From Silene noctiflora (lineage: Eukaryota; Streptophyta; Magnoliopsida; Caryophyllales; Caryophyllaceae), in the NCBI GenBank assembly GCA_009801015.1, contig VHZZ01001439.1:135761-187249 (forward strand): 51,489 nucleotides of DNA. Direction: 5' to 3'. Below, piece after piece: positions 1 through 11,962 of the stretch (its first letter is position 1; each line of letters starts with the position of its first letter). A model generated the notes under the pieces. It was not told the DNA's origin. It ran no database searches and worked only from the letters and a program-made list of their open reading frames with translations. Both the position numbers and the translations under genes were made by a program.

Positions 1-163
1 TATTTTCATGAGGATGAATTAATGGAGAAGTTGAATTGGGTAATTGATTAATGCATTTTACGACTCCGTCCGTCCCAATCAGTTGTTTACTTTGAGAAAT
101 AGAACTGGGTTTATTGATTGTACTCATAAAGGTACTCCAGTTGCATGGATGAATGATTTAATA

Positions 164-257
164 ATCCGTCCGTCTCAGTCATTTGTTTATTTTTTATTCT
201 TATTTTTCGTTAGTGGTATTTAATCGAAGTTAAATAAATGACTGAGGCGGAGGGAGT
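164..257. mobile_element. Stowaway-like MITE in copy A
   Basis: Inverted ends of the CCGTCCGTCTCAGTCATTTG / CAAATGACTGAGGCGGAGGG type (the right-hand end reads AAATAAATGACTGAGGCGG). A related element sits at the matching place in copy B (15322-15428), so insertion probably predates the duplication. A half element of the same family lies at about 66-100. Confidence 0.65.
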
Positions 258-3200
258 AGTACATTTTTGTGGGGGTGTTAAAGATTTACCATGAAAAAAA
301 TCGAAACTTGAGGAAGACTAAAATTCATATGTTGGATTGATAGATAAATAGAGTGGAAACAAGGGTGATTTAAACGGGACGGGAGTAGTACATTTCTGTT
401 GGGTTGTTAGAGATTACCATGATAAGAATTGAAACTTGAAGTAGACTAAAGTTCGATATTTTCATTTGTTGGATTGATTGATAAATAGAGTGGAAACAAG
501 GGTACATTAATTACATGATCGTAGAGTGGAAACAAGAGCACATTAATTACATGATCATAGAAATTCGTGGGTTTTAGTGATTCCATGAATATATGATATG
601 CTCGTTGATGTTAGGCGATCCCGATCTATTTTGGGACTAAGTCTGCGTTGCTGTTGATTTTTAGGCATGTCTTTTCTTTTCAGGATTTTTTTAGACTTGA
701 TGATTGAACTAGTTTTGTGCTGATTGAATATATAAAATAATACGAGACATTGTAGGGGACGACATTAGCTGCTTAAGAGAGTTCTGTATAAAATGCTTGG
801 TAGAATAACTGATGTTATATAACTTGTTCTCGGGGTTGATACTTAAAACAGCTCCCAATGTTTCTTATGCGGTTAGGCCTGAAGTGTTTAATTTGTACAG
901 TTTTATGATTCTCCATGGTAAATTAGTTTCGATATATTGTAAACCTGTGCAAACTGTTTGAAATCACTGGTTTAGGCGTTTAGCACATCTATTTTACTTC
1001 TTCATTCCACGATGTAACGTTGAGGCCCTAGGATATAAGTATCAATGAAGACATAGTTGGCTCTTATGGACATACAATTGTGAAACATCTTTACTTCTAA
1101 TAGTAAGACCACGCACAAAATAGTGTACTTTTTATGTTGCTGGTAGTTTGTAGACTGGAATGATGTCTGGTTGAGGATACTGCGCTTGGCATACGTCCAT
1201 CAATTTCTTTTAGTTTATATTTTAGAAAAAAAGTCTTGTCCTTACATCAGTGATTCAATTCTTTTGCAGGAGGTTCTCAATCTTCTTGGGATGCCTATTC
1301 CAACAGTTGTAGGTGAGGCTGAAACCAATTCTTCCTTCGGCTGAACAGGGAAGATTTAGTGTATGCTTGCCTTGCAGCTGATATCGATTTGTTCCTTTGC
1401 TGGGATAAATGTGTGGTAAATCACTTTAACTCTAAATCTGAATTAAACTCCTTTGGCCTGTTTAGCCCCTCAACCCTCTGTCTATGATGATCCTTTTTTT
1501 TTTTTTTTGCTCTGCACGCCTTCATTTTGGCTCTTTACATAACTTACAGCCTATTGCTCTGAGGAGTCTAAAAGGCACAGTGAGGCGCCTGCCTCTCTCT
1601 GAGACACAAGGCGTGCTTTATTGCTCTGAGTTGTTTGACATAGTTTAGATGACTAAAAAAAAAATCATTCCAAACCCTTTCATATCTGCCATTATGGCGC
1701 CTTCGAAGTGTTGTTACTAGAAAGCTTCTCCTTCCACAGCTTGTGCCATATCTCTTTGTAAATCCGTCTTCTCTTTTGCTTTGCTCTTTTCTTCTCTAAT
1801 CTATCTCTTTGTAAAGTCAAGATAGTTTCTACTGTTAGATTCCTGCTTTCCAATTAATCCTAACTAATGATGTAGGTTACATGCAACAGGTTCTGGATCC
1901 ATACTTCCATTGGACTCTGATTTTGGTTCTCCTGGAAAGTGTGCTTCAATGTCGAGCAAATTATCTCAGAGACCAAAAATTCCACATTGCGGTTTACGCG
2001 ATCATCCAGGATGCAAAACTTCTCATAGCAGGAGTCTCTTCTGCATATTGCCAAGTACTAGTGTGAACTATAGGAAACACTCAAAACAGTCCCCTAGGTT
2101 CAAATGTGAGGCCCTTGTCCCTGTATATTTCTTTACTATCGATGCAGTTAGATACATGCCATTAAGTTTGACGTTATGAGCATTTCCTATTTCCTATATT
2201 TACTTAGCTCTTCATTCATTTGTTTAATCTGATTGTTTTTATTTGGTCTTGATTCCTTAAGATGATGTCATAGTTTGATTTTTTCTTTGTTTTTTTTTTG
2301 AATTTTCCTGTTTCCATAACTGCTACTTCTTTTATTGTACACTTAACTGCAATGTCAATACGTAGTGGTTATAGTTCTGGTAACATGTTGAAGAAAAAAA
2401 TTTCTTTCCACTAGTCTCAGCTGGCAGGGGTATGCTTAAGTTCCAAGACAAATGTTTTTTTTCTCTTCACGCTTACTTTTTCCGTATCTATCGACCGTGT
2501 TCTAGCTTTTATCCATTTGTTCATTGGTTTTCCACCTCACATTTAGTTCCTTACCGTGATTCGTGTTAACCAACCTCAAATTATCACGAGACAAAGCTTT
2601 GCTGTTTAATTATTGTTGTATCCATTACGGCAGATTTGCAGTTAAGTAAAAGGTTCACTTATATTCTATTTTTGATTTGATTTGGAATATGATAGAATAA
2701 AAAAAATTGCTCAATAAATTTTCTTCGCACCTTATATTCTGAAGTAACAATTCTCGACACAATTTTCATTATGTGTTTTTTGGAAAACAACTTGATGTTG
2801 AGAACACGGGGAGAGGTTTCATTCAACTTGAGCCTTGGAGGCATTAGTGTTGATTTTTATTGCCAAATAATGCTCAATAATTGATAAATTACTAACACGG
2901 GGTTTAATTGAAAGCAATTTCGAAAATGGATCCATGGAGGATCGGAAAGTTGTCTCACTGAGCGACTTTATGTAAAAGTATAAGAAATGGTGCTATAGCA
3001 GCTGTCATCTCATTCGACGACTTTGCTATGATACCAATTATTTATTTATTTTTTATAAAAAGGTAAAGTCGCTGAATTTTCTCAAAATTCATTCTTTTTG
3101 TATTCTATTTACTTACAACATCATTAAAGTCGCTGAATCATTCTCGTTGAGCGATTCAACAACATTGAACCAAAACTGGAGAACAATCGAGTTTATGAGG

Positions 3201-3865
3201 ACCCTTTTTCGACATGTATTTTCAAATGAATCTCATTTTTTTTTAGTTTCTTTGTTTTGGAGCATTATTTTGAAAAGGAAGTCGCATTGTTTATCACTAG
3301 AGTACTGCACTATCAAAAATAATTTGGATGATAATTCATGTTATATGACATTATTAACAACATTTATTATTCTGTGCCTTGAAGGCTACACCAGTTTGTT
3401 GGGTAAGGGGAGATTGACTATTTTTGCACGACCCATAATGTACAATGCATCGATAATTTGTAGAACGACTACTACTTCATAATAGAAGGAAGAGTAGTAA
3501 GTTTAGTGAGTCATGTCCATTCCTGATTTCGAATGTCCCTATTGTTGGTGCTGCACGTAACTGTATAACTTGGCTGCATAACTGCCTTCTCTCATAAAAC
3601 GATTGATTAAATAAGATAAATTACTAGTGTCTTGTTTGATCAACAGAAACGGGAGGAAAAAGGATATAGGAAGGCTGATAATCGTAAGTGTTGGCTTTCT
3701 CTTTTTTGCAGTTTCTGATGGTTTCAAGCCTTGTCTATCCTGGAGAGAGCCAAATTTGGAAATGTTGGTAGATTTTAAGTGTATTATCTTCGTTGGGACC
3801 CATTTTGTGTAACACAACGGGTTTTTCCAATGCCGGCCACCATTAAAAGTTAATTGTGGTTATTA

Positions 3866-4114
3866 ACTTTATGAAATCAAGTGGAGGTAGTCTAGTGATC
3901 GGCATTGGTGATCTTTCAGTATCTTCTGAAGATTCTTTTCTCGAGCAAGAAGTTCCTCTATAGCGTCAAATGTTTCATCTGTATCTAATTCCTCGAGGAA
4001 TCCGCCCTTGAGTTCGTCATCACCTTCATTGGTATTGGCTTGTGGGTCCATGGGTTGGTCAGCCATAGAAGGTGAGTTCGGAGCGATACCAGTCAATTGA
4101 TCAGCATTAAACAT
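3866..4114 (-). pseudogene. Inverted exon fragment of gene X inside copy A
   Basis: On the minus strand this reads LTGIAPNSPSMADQPMDP, then GGFLEELDTDETFDAIEELL, then REKNLQKILKD. It is the uninterrupted version of the acidic exon found on the plus strand at 11117-11194 plus 11520-11610. It therefore shows that the 325 bp between those halves is an insertion. It lies within what would be an intron of copy A, in opposite orientation. A different inverted fragment of the same gene occupies the comparable place in copy B. Confidence 0.7.
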
Positions 4115-4309
4115 ACTAGAAAGTAATGATACGTAATTTGCTGTTCATTTCTGATCATATTTTTTGAAAGTAATTCTCTGTTCTTGTTGCAAGTTTCCAG
4201 TTAATGATACGTAAATGCTGTCCAATTTTAATTTTCTTTTTTTATAATCTTGTTTCTTTTGAAACATAAATGGTTAGTGAAGGGAAAGATAGAGGACCAG
4301 AGGTGAGAA

Positions 4310-4452
4310 TGACTATCCGTCTTAACCTTAAGACGGGTCAAGTACATACCACTTGTGTATATAAGAATGCATAGGGAAAAGCAATATATTTGTCTTATAT
4401 ACACAAGTGATATGATACTTGGCCCGTCTTAAGCTTAAGACGGATAGTGCCA
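4310..4452. mobile_element. Palindromic MITE in copy A
   Basis: Near-perfect hairpin. ACTATCCGTCTTAACCTTAA at the left pairs with the right arm TTAAGCTTAAGACGGATAGT, and each arm also holds an inner AAGACGGG and a CACTTGTGTATATAAG block. Copy B keeps the flanks (20020-20080) but not the hairpin core. The family resembles other elements here that start CACAAATTCTCA. Exact ends and target duplication were not resolved. Confidence 0.65.
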
Positions 4453-4914
4453 TCATAAATGAGAATTTGTGAACTTTATATGAATTGGTTGTTAATTTTG
4501 GATTAGCATGGTAAAATATGTATCTTCATATTCTCGCTGCGTATAAAATGAGTCTTGAATTAAGTTAGCTAAGTTGCTTGTCCAGTGGTAGTAATAGTTT
4601 TGTTAGTTTTGTCTTGATAGCTTCCTCTGTGCAAAGAGAAAAGTCGTTAGAAACTCCTGGCTTAGAATGATTTTTTAGTCTAACGGCAAATAATGAACTA
4701 ATGAATTCTTCAGGTACACGGACTATCTGCCTACGTGACTGAACGACTACTACAATTTCCCTCTGGACGCTTTGCAATCTTCGTAACCACGGCATGAAGT
4801 CCACAACATGGTAAGCACGTTATTGTTTCCTTTTCGGCTTTTAGATTTTTACCGAAAGCAATAATTTTAAATTTTTATTCAGAGGGGTAACAAGTAATAT
4901 TGTGCATCTTGTCT

Positions 4915-5650
4915 TAGAAACACATTTCTGCATTGACTCCCTAAGCAATTTTTTCAAACATATTTGTTATACAATTTATGGTAGTCTAGTAAAGCTTCAG
5001 TAAGCCTCAGAGGATTATAGGAGAGATCATATCCGTTATGTTATAAAAAATAATTAATTTTCGGGTAGATTTGGAAAGTTGTTCCACTTTTTTCTGTCCT
5101 TTTTAGCAATCACACGTTTATTTGTTTTTACTATTTTTTATGCTCTTCTAACTCTTGTCCTCCCAACAATATATATGATAAAGAATAACATGCATTGATA
5201 AGCATTGAGAAACTGAAAAGGAAGGAGCATAAAACAGGCTACTTAGTCCCAAAAGAAACAATCGTTCATGGCAATAACAAAAGCTACAAAGCCTTTTTCC
5301 AAACACGATTTGGGGTCTTCTAACATGAATAGTCGTTTGAAACTTTACGTGGGTTAAAACAATTAAAACCGGGAGAACAAGAGTTAGAAGAGTACAAAAA
5401 ATAGTAAAAACAAATAAACGTGTGATTGCTAAAAAGAGAAAGGACACAAAAAAAAAGTGTAACGACCTTCCAAATCTACCAGAAAATTAATTATTTTTGA
5501 TAACGTAACGGATATGATCTCAGAGTTCTTTTAGTTCTTTTCTTATAATCCTTTGAGGTTTACTGAAGCTTATTAGACTACCATAAATAATATGACAAAT
5601 ATGTTCGAAAAAATTGCTTAGGCAGTCAATGCACAAATGTGTTTCTAAGA
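4915..5650. repeat. Inverted repeat within copy A intron
   Basis: 4915-5163 is repeated in reverse complement at 5385-5650, with a spacer of about 220 bp. The spacer is itself the reverse complement of intron sequence found forward in copy B at 20680-20830. The right arm and spacer are thus one inverted block of gene X intron. The arms differ by scattered substitutions and small indels. Confidence 0.75.
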
Positions 5651-5684
5651 TAGTATGCACAATATTACTTGTTTGGTGTAATTG

Positions 5685-5975
5685 CAATAGAGATTAAAAA
5701 TAACGAACAAACCAAAAAATACTTCCACTATAATATATAGTTGGATTACAAAAGTCGTCACTTGAAGAAGGTGGATGTCAATATGCCTCACAAATTATAT
5801 ATTGTGAATTAATGATTATTGTTTATCAGTAAATACACCTTAACATCTACTATTTATAATGAACGTGAAAATTGAGCTAATGACTCCTCTATGAATGTTT
5901 CTAATTCACTCATTTAATGGAGATGGAGTTTCACTCAGCTAGGTAATAATTATTTCCACCATTCTCCAAAATACA
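5685..5975 (-). mobile_element. Partial LTR of the copia-like fossil
   Basis: About 85-90% similar to 6665-6980 in the same orientation, so it is another piece of the LTR of the Ty1/copia-like fossil. It is flanked on both sides by inverted gene X intron sequence. Fossil fragment. Confidence 0.6.
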
Positions 5976-6106
5976 TGGGAACAATTGCTAGATTAACACT
6001 ACAACACTCAACTATGTTTAACGATAACAATAAATACAATAATAATAATAATATTAGTACTTTAACCAATTTAGTACATCTATGAGAGTTTATGTAGGAA
6101 GATACA

Positions 6107-6144
6107 CACGCACATGTGTGCGTGCACACACAAACACACACATT
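6107..6144. repeat. CA/GT microsatellite
   Basis: Alternating CA/GT tract (ACACACGCACATGTGTGCGT followed by further CA units). The arm partner at 8488-8505 has a shorter GTGCGTGCGTGTGT version. Copy B has only ATGTGTATATG at 21358, so the tract grew in copy A. Confidence 0.7.
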
Positions 6145-6648
6145 ATATTTGGTGGTACTGACTTTGACTCGAGCAACAGTGACGCTCCGTCGCGGAAATA
6201 GCAGGGTTACTTTCCACTAATAGAATACAGATATTCATTGACGAAAAGTAAGTGATGAAATGAAGGCAGTAACAAAAGATGTGATATCCATATTAGGCAA
6301 GAATGCTAGAATGGTGATCAATAGTTATAAATATATGAAAAAAAATTAGAGGAAATCCCTCATTAATTTCTACTACGACAGATTTTATGATTGACGTTAT
6401 CACAAGTCATTGTTATTTATTATTTACTGAAATCTATCATATACGCCAAATTATTTAATTACCCCAAGAGTTTACGGCTATAACAAAACCATTTTATATT
6501 ATATTTTGACAAGAGAAGAGGTGAACATGTTGAAAAACTGAATTGAAGGAAGAATGTCACAAGAATCTTGTAGATTTTGTAGTTATGGGATAGTTAAAGA
6601 AGAAAATCAAAGGCCAGTTACACAGTCTAAGGGAAGGGATATATCTGT

Positions 6649-7735
6649 TGGGAAAAAGTTGTATTTCCCCTATTTGGTGTAATTGCAATGGAGATTAAAA
6701 ATAACGAACAAACCAAAAAAAATACTTCCACTATATATAGTAGGATTACAAAAGTCGTGGATGTCAGTATGTCTCACAAATTATATATTGTGGATTAATG
6801 ATTATTGTATCATTAATTACACCTGAACATCTGCTACTTATAATGAATGTGAAAATTGAGTTAATGACTCCTCTCTGAATGTTTCTAATTCACTCATTTA
6901 ATGGAGATGGAGTTTCACTTAGCAAGTTAATCTTGCTTTCCACATCTTCTATATTTTGGTAATACTTATTTCTATCATCCTTCATAATTAGGTAGAATAT
7001 CCAACAAATCTCTCCTTTCCAACTTAATTGGGAGGGTATTATCACACCGGAACCATCACAGCAGTCTTCGAACTTCTTAATTGTAATGACTTTCATCATC
7101 ATGTCCGACCAATCATCATCATCATCATCGGTGTGAACTTTATGAAGTTGTACCCGCTTTGATTTGATCACTTCACCGATCCAATGATAGCGAACATGCT
7201 TTGATCTTGGATGATAGGCTGTCTTTTTGGCTAAGTGAATATCACTTTGATTATCACAAAATAGAACATATTTTTCTTGTTCTAACAAGAAATTCTCCAG
7301 CCATAACATTTCCTTACAAGCTTTCGCGGCGACAATATTGTCCAGCCTGCCTCTGTAGTAGATAAGGCTACACATTTTTGCAATTTTGATTGGGAAGATA
7401 CAACTCTCCTCTCCCTCCAAAAGTAGTCAAATAACCTGATGTCGATTTCCTAGGGTCGACATTGCTTGTGAGTCTGCCACAATAGCCTATTAGTAGAGGT
7501 TCTTCTTTTCCAAAACATAAACACCTCTTATTAGTTCCTCGGAGATATAATATCCACTTAACAGCAGCCCATGTTCCTTTCCAGGATTAAGCAATGTTAG
7601 GTTTTGTACATATCATGGCGTACATTAAACTCCCAACAGCGGAAGAATAAGGGACATCACTTTGTGACTTTGAATCTTGCTCAACTTAATATGTCCAATG
7701 TCCAGGAAGTGGTAAGTAAACCAACCGGCTTGGAG
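6649..7735 (-). mobile_element. Ty1/copia-like LTR retrotransposon fossil (RNase H end plus LTR)
   Basis: On the minus strand the sequence reads the end of a copia-type pol: ACKEMLWLENFLLEQEKYVL, then CDNQSDIHLAKK, then SKHVRYHWIGEVIK, typical of the family's RNase H domain. This is followed by a presumed 3' LTR of about 365 bp (roughly 7013 down to 6649, starting TGTTGG and ending CCAACA). Gag, integrase and reverse transcriptase regions are absent. The element is clearly broken and old; its LTR pieces differ by some 10-15%. It lies in the intron of gene X copy A and is absent from copy B. Confidence 0.75.
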
Positions 7736-7739
7736 ATGT

Positions 7740-7925
7740 CAAGGTGTAATTAATGACACACAATGATCATTAATACACAATATATAATTTGTGAGACATA
7801 TTGACATCCACCTTCTTCACAAGACGACTTTTGTAATCCTACTATATATTATAGTGGAAGTATTTTTTTGCTCTATTCGTTATTTTTAATGAAAATGCAA
7901 TTACACCAAACAGGGGAAATACAAA
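7740..7925 (+). mobile_element. Partial LTR of the copia-like fossil, opposite orientation
   Basis: Reverse complement of 6665-6830, so an LTR piece in plus orientation. It ends where gene X intron sequence (matching copy B from about 20850) resumes. The opposite orientation of this piece is part of the large inverted repeat. Fossil fragment. Confidence 0.6.
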
Positions 7926-8639
7926 AGCAATGCAGGCTCTTTGATTGCTCAATTGTCCTTGGATTTTCTTCTTTATTTATTCCACAACTGCAAAATCTAC
8001 CGGATTGTTGTGGCCTTCTTCGTTCAATTCGGTTTTTGGTCATGTTCACCCATCATCGTGTCGTTTTCTTGTCAAAATATAATATAAAAAGGTTGTGTTC
8101 TAGCCTATCCCCTGGGGTAATTAAATATTTTGGCAGATATGGTAGATTCCAAGAAATAATACTACGTAATGACTTTGTGATAACGTGAGTGGATTGAATC
8201 ATGAAATCTGTCATGGTATCCATTTGGATCTTTAGTTGGAAATTAGGGAGGGCTTTCCCCAATTTTTTTTTTTTTCATATATTTACAACCATTGATTAAT
8301 ATTCTTGCTTAACATAGATGTCACATGACTCACATCTTTTGATACTGCCTTTATTTCATGGGCCTCCTTTCTTCTTATTTTAGCGCTCTAGAAACATGAA
8401 CACAGTTTCGTCAATGAGTATCTGTATTTTACTAGTGGAAAGTAACCCTAGCTCGAGTTAAGTATCAAGGTCAATACCACCAAATAATGTGTGCGTGCGT
8501 GTGTATTTCTTGCATATAGTCTCATAGATGTACTAAAGTGGTTAAAATACTAATATTATTACTCTATTGTTTCCATTATTGTTATCGTTTAACATAGTTG
8601 AGTGTTGATAACTCATGCAGTGTTAGAGGTTGTTTGGTG

Positions 8640-9060
8640 GAGTTTGGCTAAACTTGTCGCGATTCTCCAAATTACAATTTTTATCCACTACAAACTCTAA
8701 CAATAATAAGGGTAAGTAGCGGTCGATCCCACAAGGAAGGTCTATTTTCGGTTTAATATGTGCAATTGTAAGTAACAAAATGGGGGTTTTGAATTGTTGT
8801 TTGGTCTAAAACTAAGTAATAAACTAAAGCAAAATGTAGGGGATATAATCATGTATAAAATAATAGTGAAATAAGCATGCAAAATTATAAAAACCGAGCT
8901 AATAACACATGCAAAACATCTAGAACACGAGATTAGCTCAACTAAACACTAATAATAGTGAAATAAGCATAAAAACCGAGCTAATATAGGGGATATAATC
9001 ATGTATAAAATGATCTAATCAGAGTTCGTAAAAAGATTAATGACGATCTTGTGTGGGATT
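8640..9060. repeat. Copy A-specific repeat block
   Basis: No counterpart in copy B, which has different sequence at 21480-22080. It includes a dispersed-repeat-like piece (GGGTAAGTAGCGGTCGATCC at about 8710). It also has an internal direct repeat: AATAGTGAAATAAGCAT and GGGGATATAATCATGTATAA each occur twice, at 8840-8880 and 8950-9010. Class not recognised. Confidence 0.5.
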
Positions 9061-11935
9061 TAAGGCAAAATTATAAATAAGTCAGATTCTTGGGTCTATG
9101 GTAGTCAGTGTCCCTTTTCCTTTTATTTAAGGCAAAATGTCTATGATATTGATTTATTTGAGTTCTATTCAGTACGAACTAGGAAGCGATCCAGAGTAAG
9201 TGGACTTCAATGGAATCCTTGATATCTTTAATAAAAGATTCTTATGGGTTTGGTTTTGGTGAATTTAAGATTTTAATTCCTTTATGTTTTCTATGTATAA
9301 CCTTTAGAATCCTTTCCAATAACCTTTCTCTATTATCTCCTTTGCTGTTGCTTTTTTATTCTAAATGCAATATTGCAACCCAATTCGAACGTTTTCCTTT
9401 ATTAGTTTTTGATAAGTTTTCACTTCAAATCTGATAGGTTTAGAAAACAGTTCCTTCTCTCCAACTTGTCACTGTGTGTTCCCTCATCTTTATGACCTTC
9501 ATATGATTACTGCCTCGTTATCGTCCTTTGACTCTTTGATCCTAATATTACCAGTTGTGATTGCTGACACTGGGATAAAAAAGGCTGCACACTCTACTGA
9601 AGAAACATCATGACTCTAACTAAGTTCTTACTGCCATCAATTTACTAGATACGCTCAGTATTGAGTTTATTACAAAACTGGAAGAGGAAACAAGCTTCCT
9701 GCTGTTAGTATGTTCTTTTCTCTATTTCTTCCACAGTCGTATACTCCATATTTTCGCTATAAATTTCTTGTTTGACGTTTGAAATCACTAAGACGACATT
9801 GTTGTGTATATTTTTGTGCATGTAGTAGTTGAATTATAAATTTGTGAATCATTTTTAGTAACTAACGTGGATATTTTACTTTTATATTGGACAAAATTAA
9901 TATATTTTCACCATGTTTAAAATCATTTTCCAACTTTGATTTAAAAAAGTTGATCAGGATTATTATAGTGAAATAGATGGAATATTTTTTAAAAACACGT
10001 CAATTACATTAGGAGCTAATGTCTCTCGTTCTTTTTTCCAGTAATTTGGGACTATTAGGATCAGCCTACCATTATGAAAGCTCTTATGAGCGGAGTCATG
10101 CTTTGTCTCGTAAAGCCACTGAATTCCAATAACATTAAGCATGTGGCAATTTCCCACATTAATGCAAAGAGGGGTCATGGTTGAATCATGTCGGTTACCG
10201 ATGATGGGTAATTCAGAAGCAATGACACGACAAGTTATCCTAGAATCCAGTGGAATTTCGGTAAGCGCTATTTCGGGAAAGGAACCCCTTATGCATGAGA
10301 ACTGTCAGAAAAGGAAGGCGGACAAAATGGAGAGATCTTATAGCTGGTTCGTTGGGGAGTCATTGTCATCTGTTTGGACACCAGATGGTACTGAATGTTG
10401 TTGAGGATTTAGGCCTTTCGAGTAAGAACCTTACACTTTGTACTCGTACTACTTTATTAGTCTTTGATACTAATGCTCACCAACATTGTTTTTCCCTTTT
10501 TTTTCCTTGATTCAGAACCTGCTCAGTCCTTGGCAGCTCGCCGTATTAACATGCGGAGAACTTGCAGGTTTGTCTCTTATAATAGCTACTCCAGTTTGTA
10601 ATCTCTCCTGGAATAACTGTGAAATCATTGGATTATCTCTGCCATATTTTACTCTTGCTTCCTTTCAATATATTTCGCGGTACAAATTTGAAAACTGCTC
10701 GTTTACTACGGCATTACTTAAGATCTCTCGTAGGGTAAGTCGGTCTAAATGACCTGTTATGAGAAAGTGTGCTTAGAATTGCCAACTTTTGACTAATAGC
10801 TACATTTTGTTTTATTTTATCAAAATCCACAACGGAAGTCTTTGGCTCCATAGACTAGGAAGTAAATTTCCTCTTTAACACTAATACAGTACAAAATAAG
10901 GAGGTCAGCCGCTTGTATACCAGTATACAAAATGTGTGGGTGTCAACTTTTGTTAGAAACATTATGCTACGTTTACAAATTTAATGCAATGTATAATGTC
11001 GACCATGGGAATAAGGTGACGTGTGTTATAGTAGCGTGAAACTTTTTCCTGAACGTCTGTTTGTGGTGCAGCCATCTCATGTCAAACTGAGAATGCAGTG
11101 GAAATCTCAACCTAGTTGGTGAATTGTCTGGTATTGCTCCAGGCTCCCCTCCTATGTCTGGCTACCTCATGGATCCATGAGCCAATACCAATGTTAAATG
11201 CATCATATACAAAGGAGGAGAATCTCCCTTCAAAAGGTATCCCGAGAACCCTCATTGTTGGGAGCAACTGAGAAGACTCGTCAAGGGATCCATGCATAAA
11301 TGGGATGCTATTCTGACACCAACGGCTTTGTCGGTCATACCACCGCCACCACCACGTTAGGGGACTGTTCTTTCAGATGCTTCAGGAGTCCCACCAATTT
11401 CAGTGCCACTCGCTCTGGCCAGATATATTTTAATGTTCATCCTTACAACTATGGCTAGGAGACATGCACAACCAGACTTCTTGCATGAAGTGGCAGCAAT
11501 GGTGCATCGATGGGCCCGTTGGTTCAATCAGAGTTTCTAGAAGGTGATGAAGAACTCGAGGGCGGATTCCTCGAGGAATTGGATACAGATGAATTATTCG
11601 ACGCTATAGAGGAACTTCTTCAGATTTGGAAGAGATTGCAGTTTATTTTGTTGTCTGCGACTGCGACTCAGCACGTCTTTAGCATCTATGAGCGTGCCAC
11701 AGTTTGGTTGCTTGGTTATCAGTTAAGCTCAGGACTTGCGCAAAACACACCGTATGTTGTACAACAATCCTACAGCTTGTTCATGAAACTCTTCAATGGC
11801 GATAAATACTCCATCTATTTAAGTTGCTTCGTTATCTTTGCTTAAAAAGCGTAAACAATTTACGTAAAAATAGGAAGTGAATACGATTTTATTGTACCAT
11901 ACATTGTTCTAAACAAAACCAACCATCTAAGAAGA

Positions 11936-11962
11936 AGGCGCGAACTGAGCTCGGAGTGGAAC
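11936..11962 (-). pseudogene. 3' tail of a tau GST gene left at the duplication junction
   Basis: On the minus strand this encodes the final residues FRAQFAPSS and a stop. It matches the FRARFAPSS terminus of the intact GST at 23142, with one base change. Similarity ends abruptly near 11962. The bases just left of it (from 11875) match the 3' flank of that GST. It is the truncated remnant expected when the duplicated unit ended inside the last exon of a GST gene. Confidence 0.8.

Larger units (their letters stand above)
5990..8615. repeat. Large inverted repeat flanking the copia-like fossil
   Basis: The left arm (about 5990-6830) is the reverse complement of the right arm (about 7740-8615). 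Each arm contains gene X intron sequence (forward in copy B at 20860-21470) joined to part of the copia-like LTR. The spacer of about 0.9 kb holds pol sequence of the same fossil. Matching landmarks are the (CA)n/(GT)n tracts at 6107-6144 and 8488-8505, and the ATTTAATTACCCC / GGGGTAATTAAAT blocks at 6456 and 8115. Confidence 0.75.
1271..11660 (+). pseudogene. Degraded unidentified multi-exon gene X, copy A
   Basis: Exon-like blocks with good splice borders remain at about 1271-1307, 1876-2030, 9585-9715, 10042-10421, 10516-10567, and 11110-11194 continuing at 11520-11640. I do not recognise the protein. Visible pieces include a segment KPL-N-I--(W), a motif PMMGN-EAM, ESLSSVWTPD, the C-terminal piece SLAARRINMRRTC, and the acidic GGFLEELDTDELFDAIEELL. 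Against copy B and the inverted fragments, the exons at 9585 and 10042 have in-frame stops and shifts, and the acidic exon is split by about 325 bp of extra sequence (11195-11519). The 5' end is left of the window. Most likely a non-functional gene; a heavily re-spliced product cannot be excluded. Confidence 0.6.
1..11962 (+). repeat. Tandem duplication unit, copy A
   Basis: The opening bases recur at 15119, and collinear similarity continues in blocks to the end of copy B. Matching points (A/B) are 1/15119, 1876/16522, 2590/17190, 3160/18120, 4280/20000, 4800/20400, 7960/20860, 9070/22080, 10042/22591, 11875/23085 and 11936/23142. Copy A is longer because of a copia-like fossil, inverted repeats around it and a repeat block at 8640-9060. 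Copy A alone retains the 3' exons at 10516-11610. The left end lies outside the window. The right end is a 27-bp piece of a GST gene. Divergence is substantial, with many indels, so the duplication is not recent. Confidence 0.85.

Noticed and set aside
4310-4452. MITE as a clean post-duplication insertion useful for dating
   Set aside because: The left junction bases are also present in copy B and no target duplication could be found, so deletion from copy B is equally possible.
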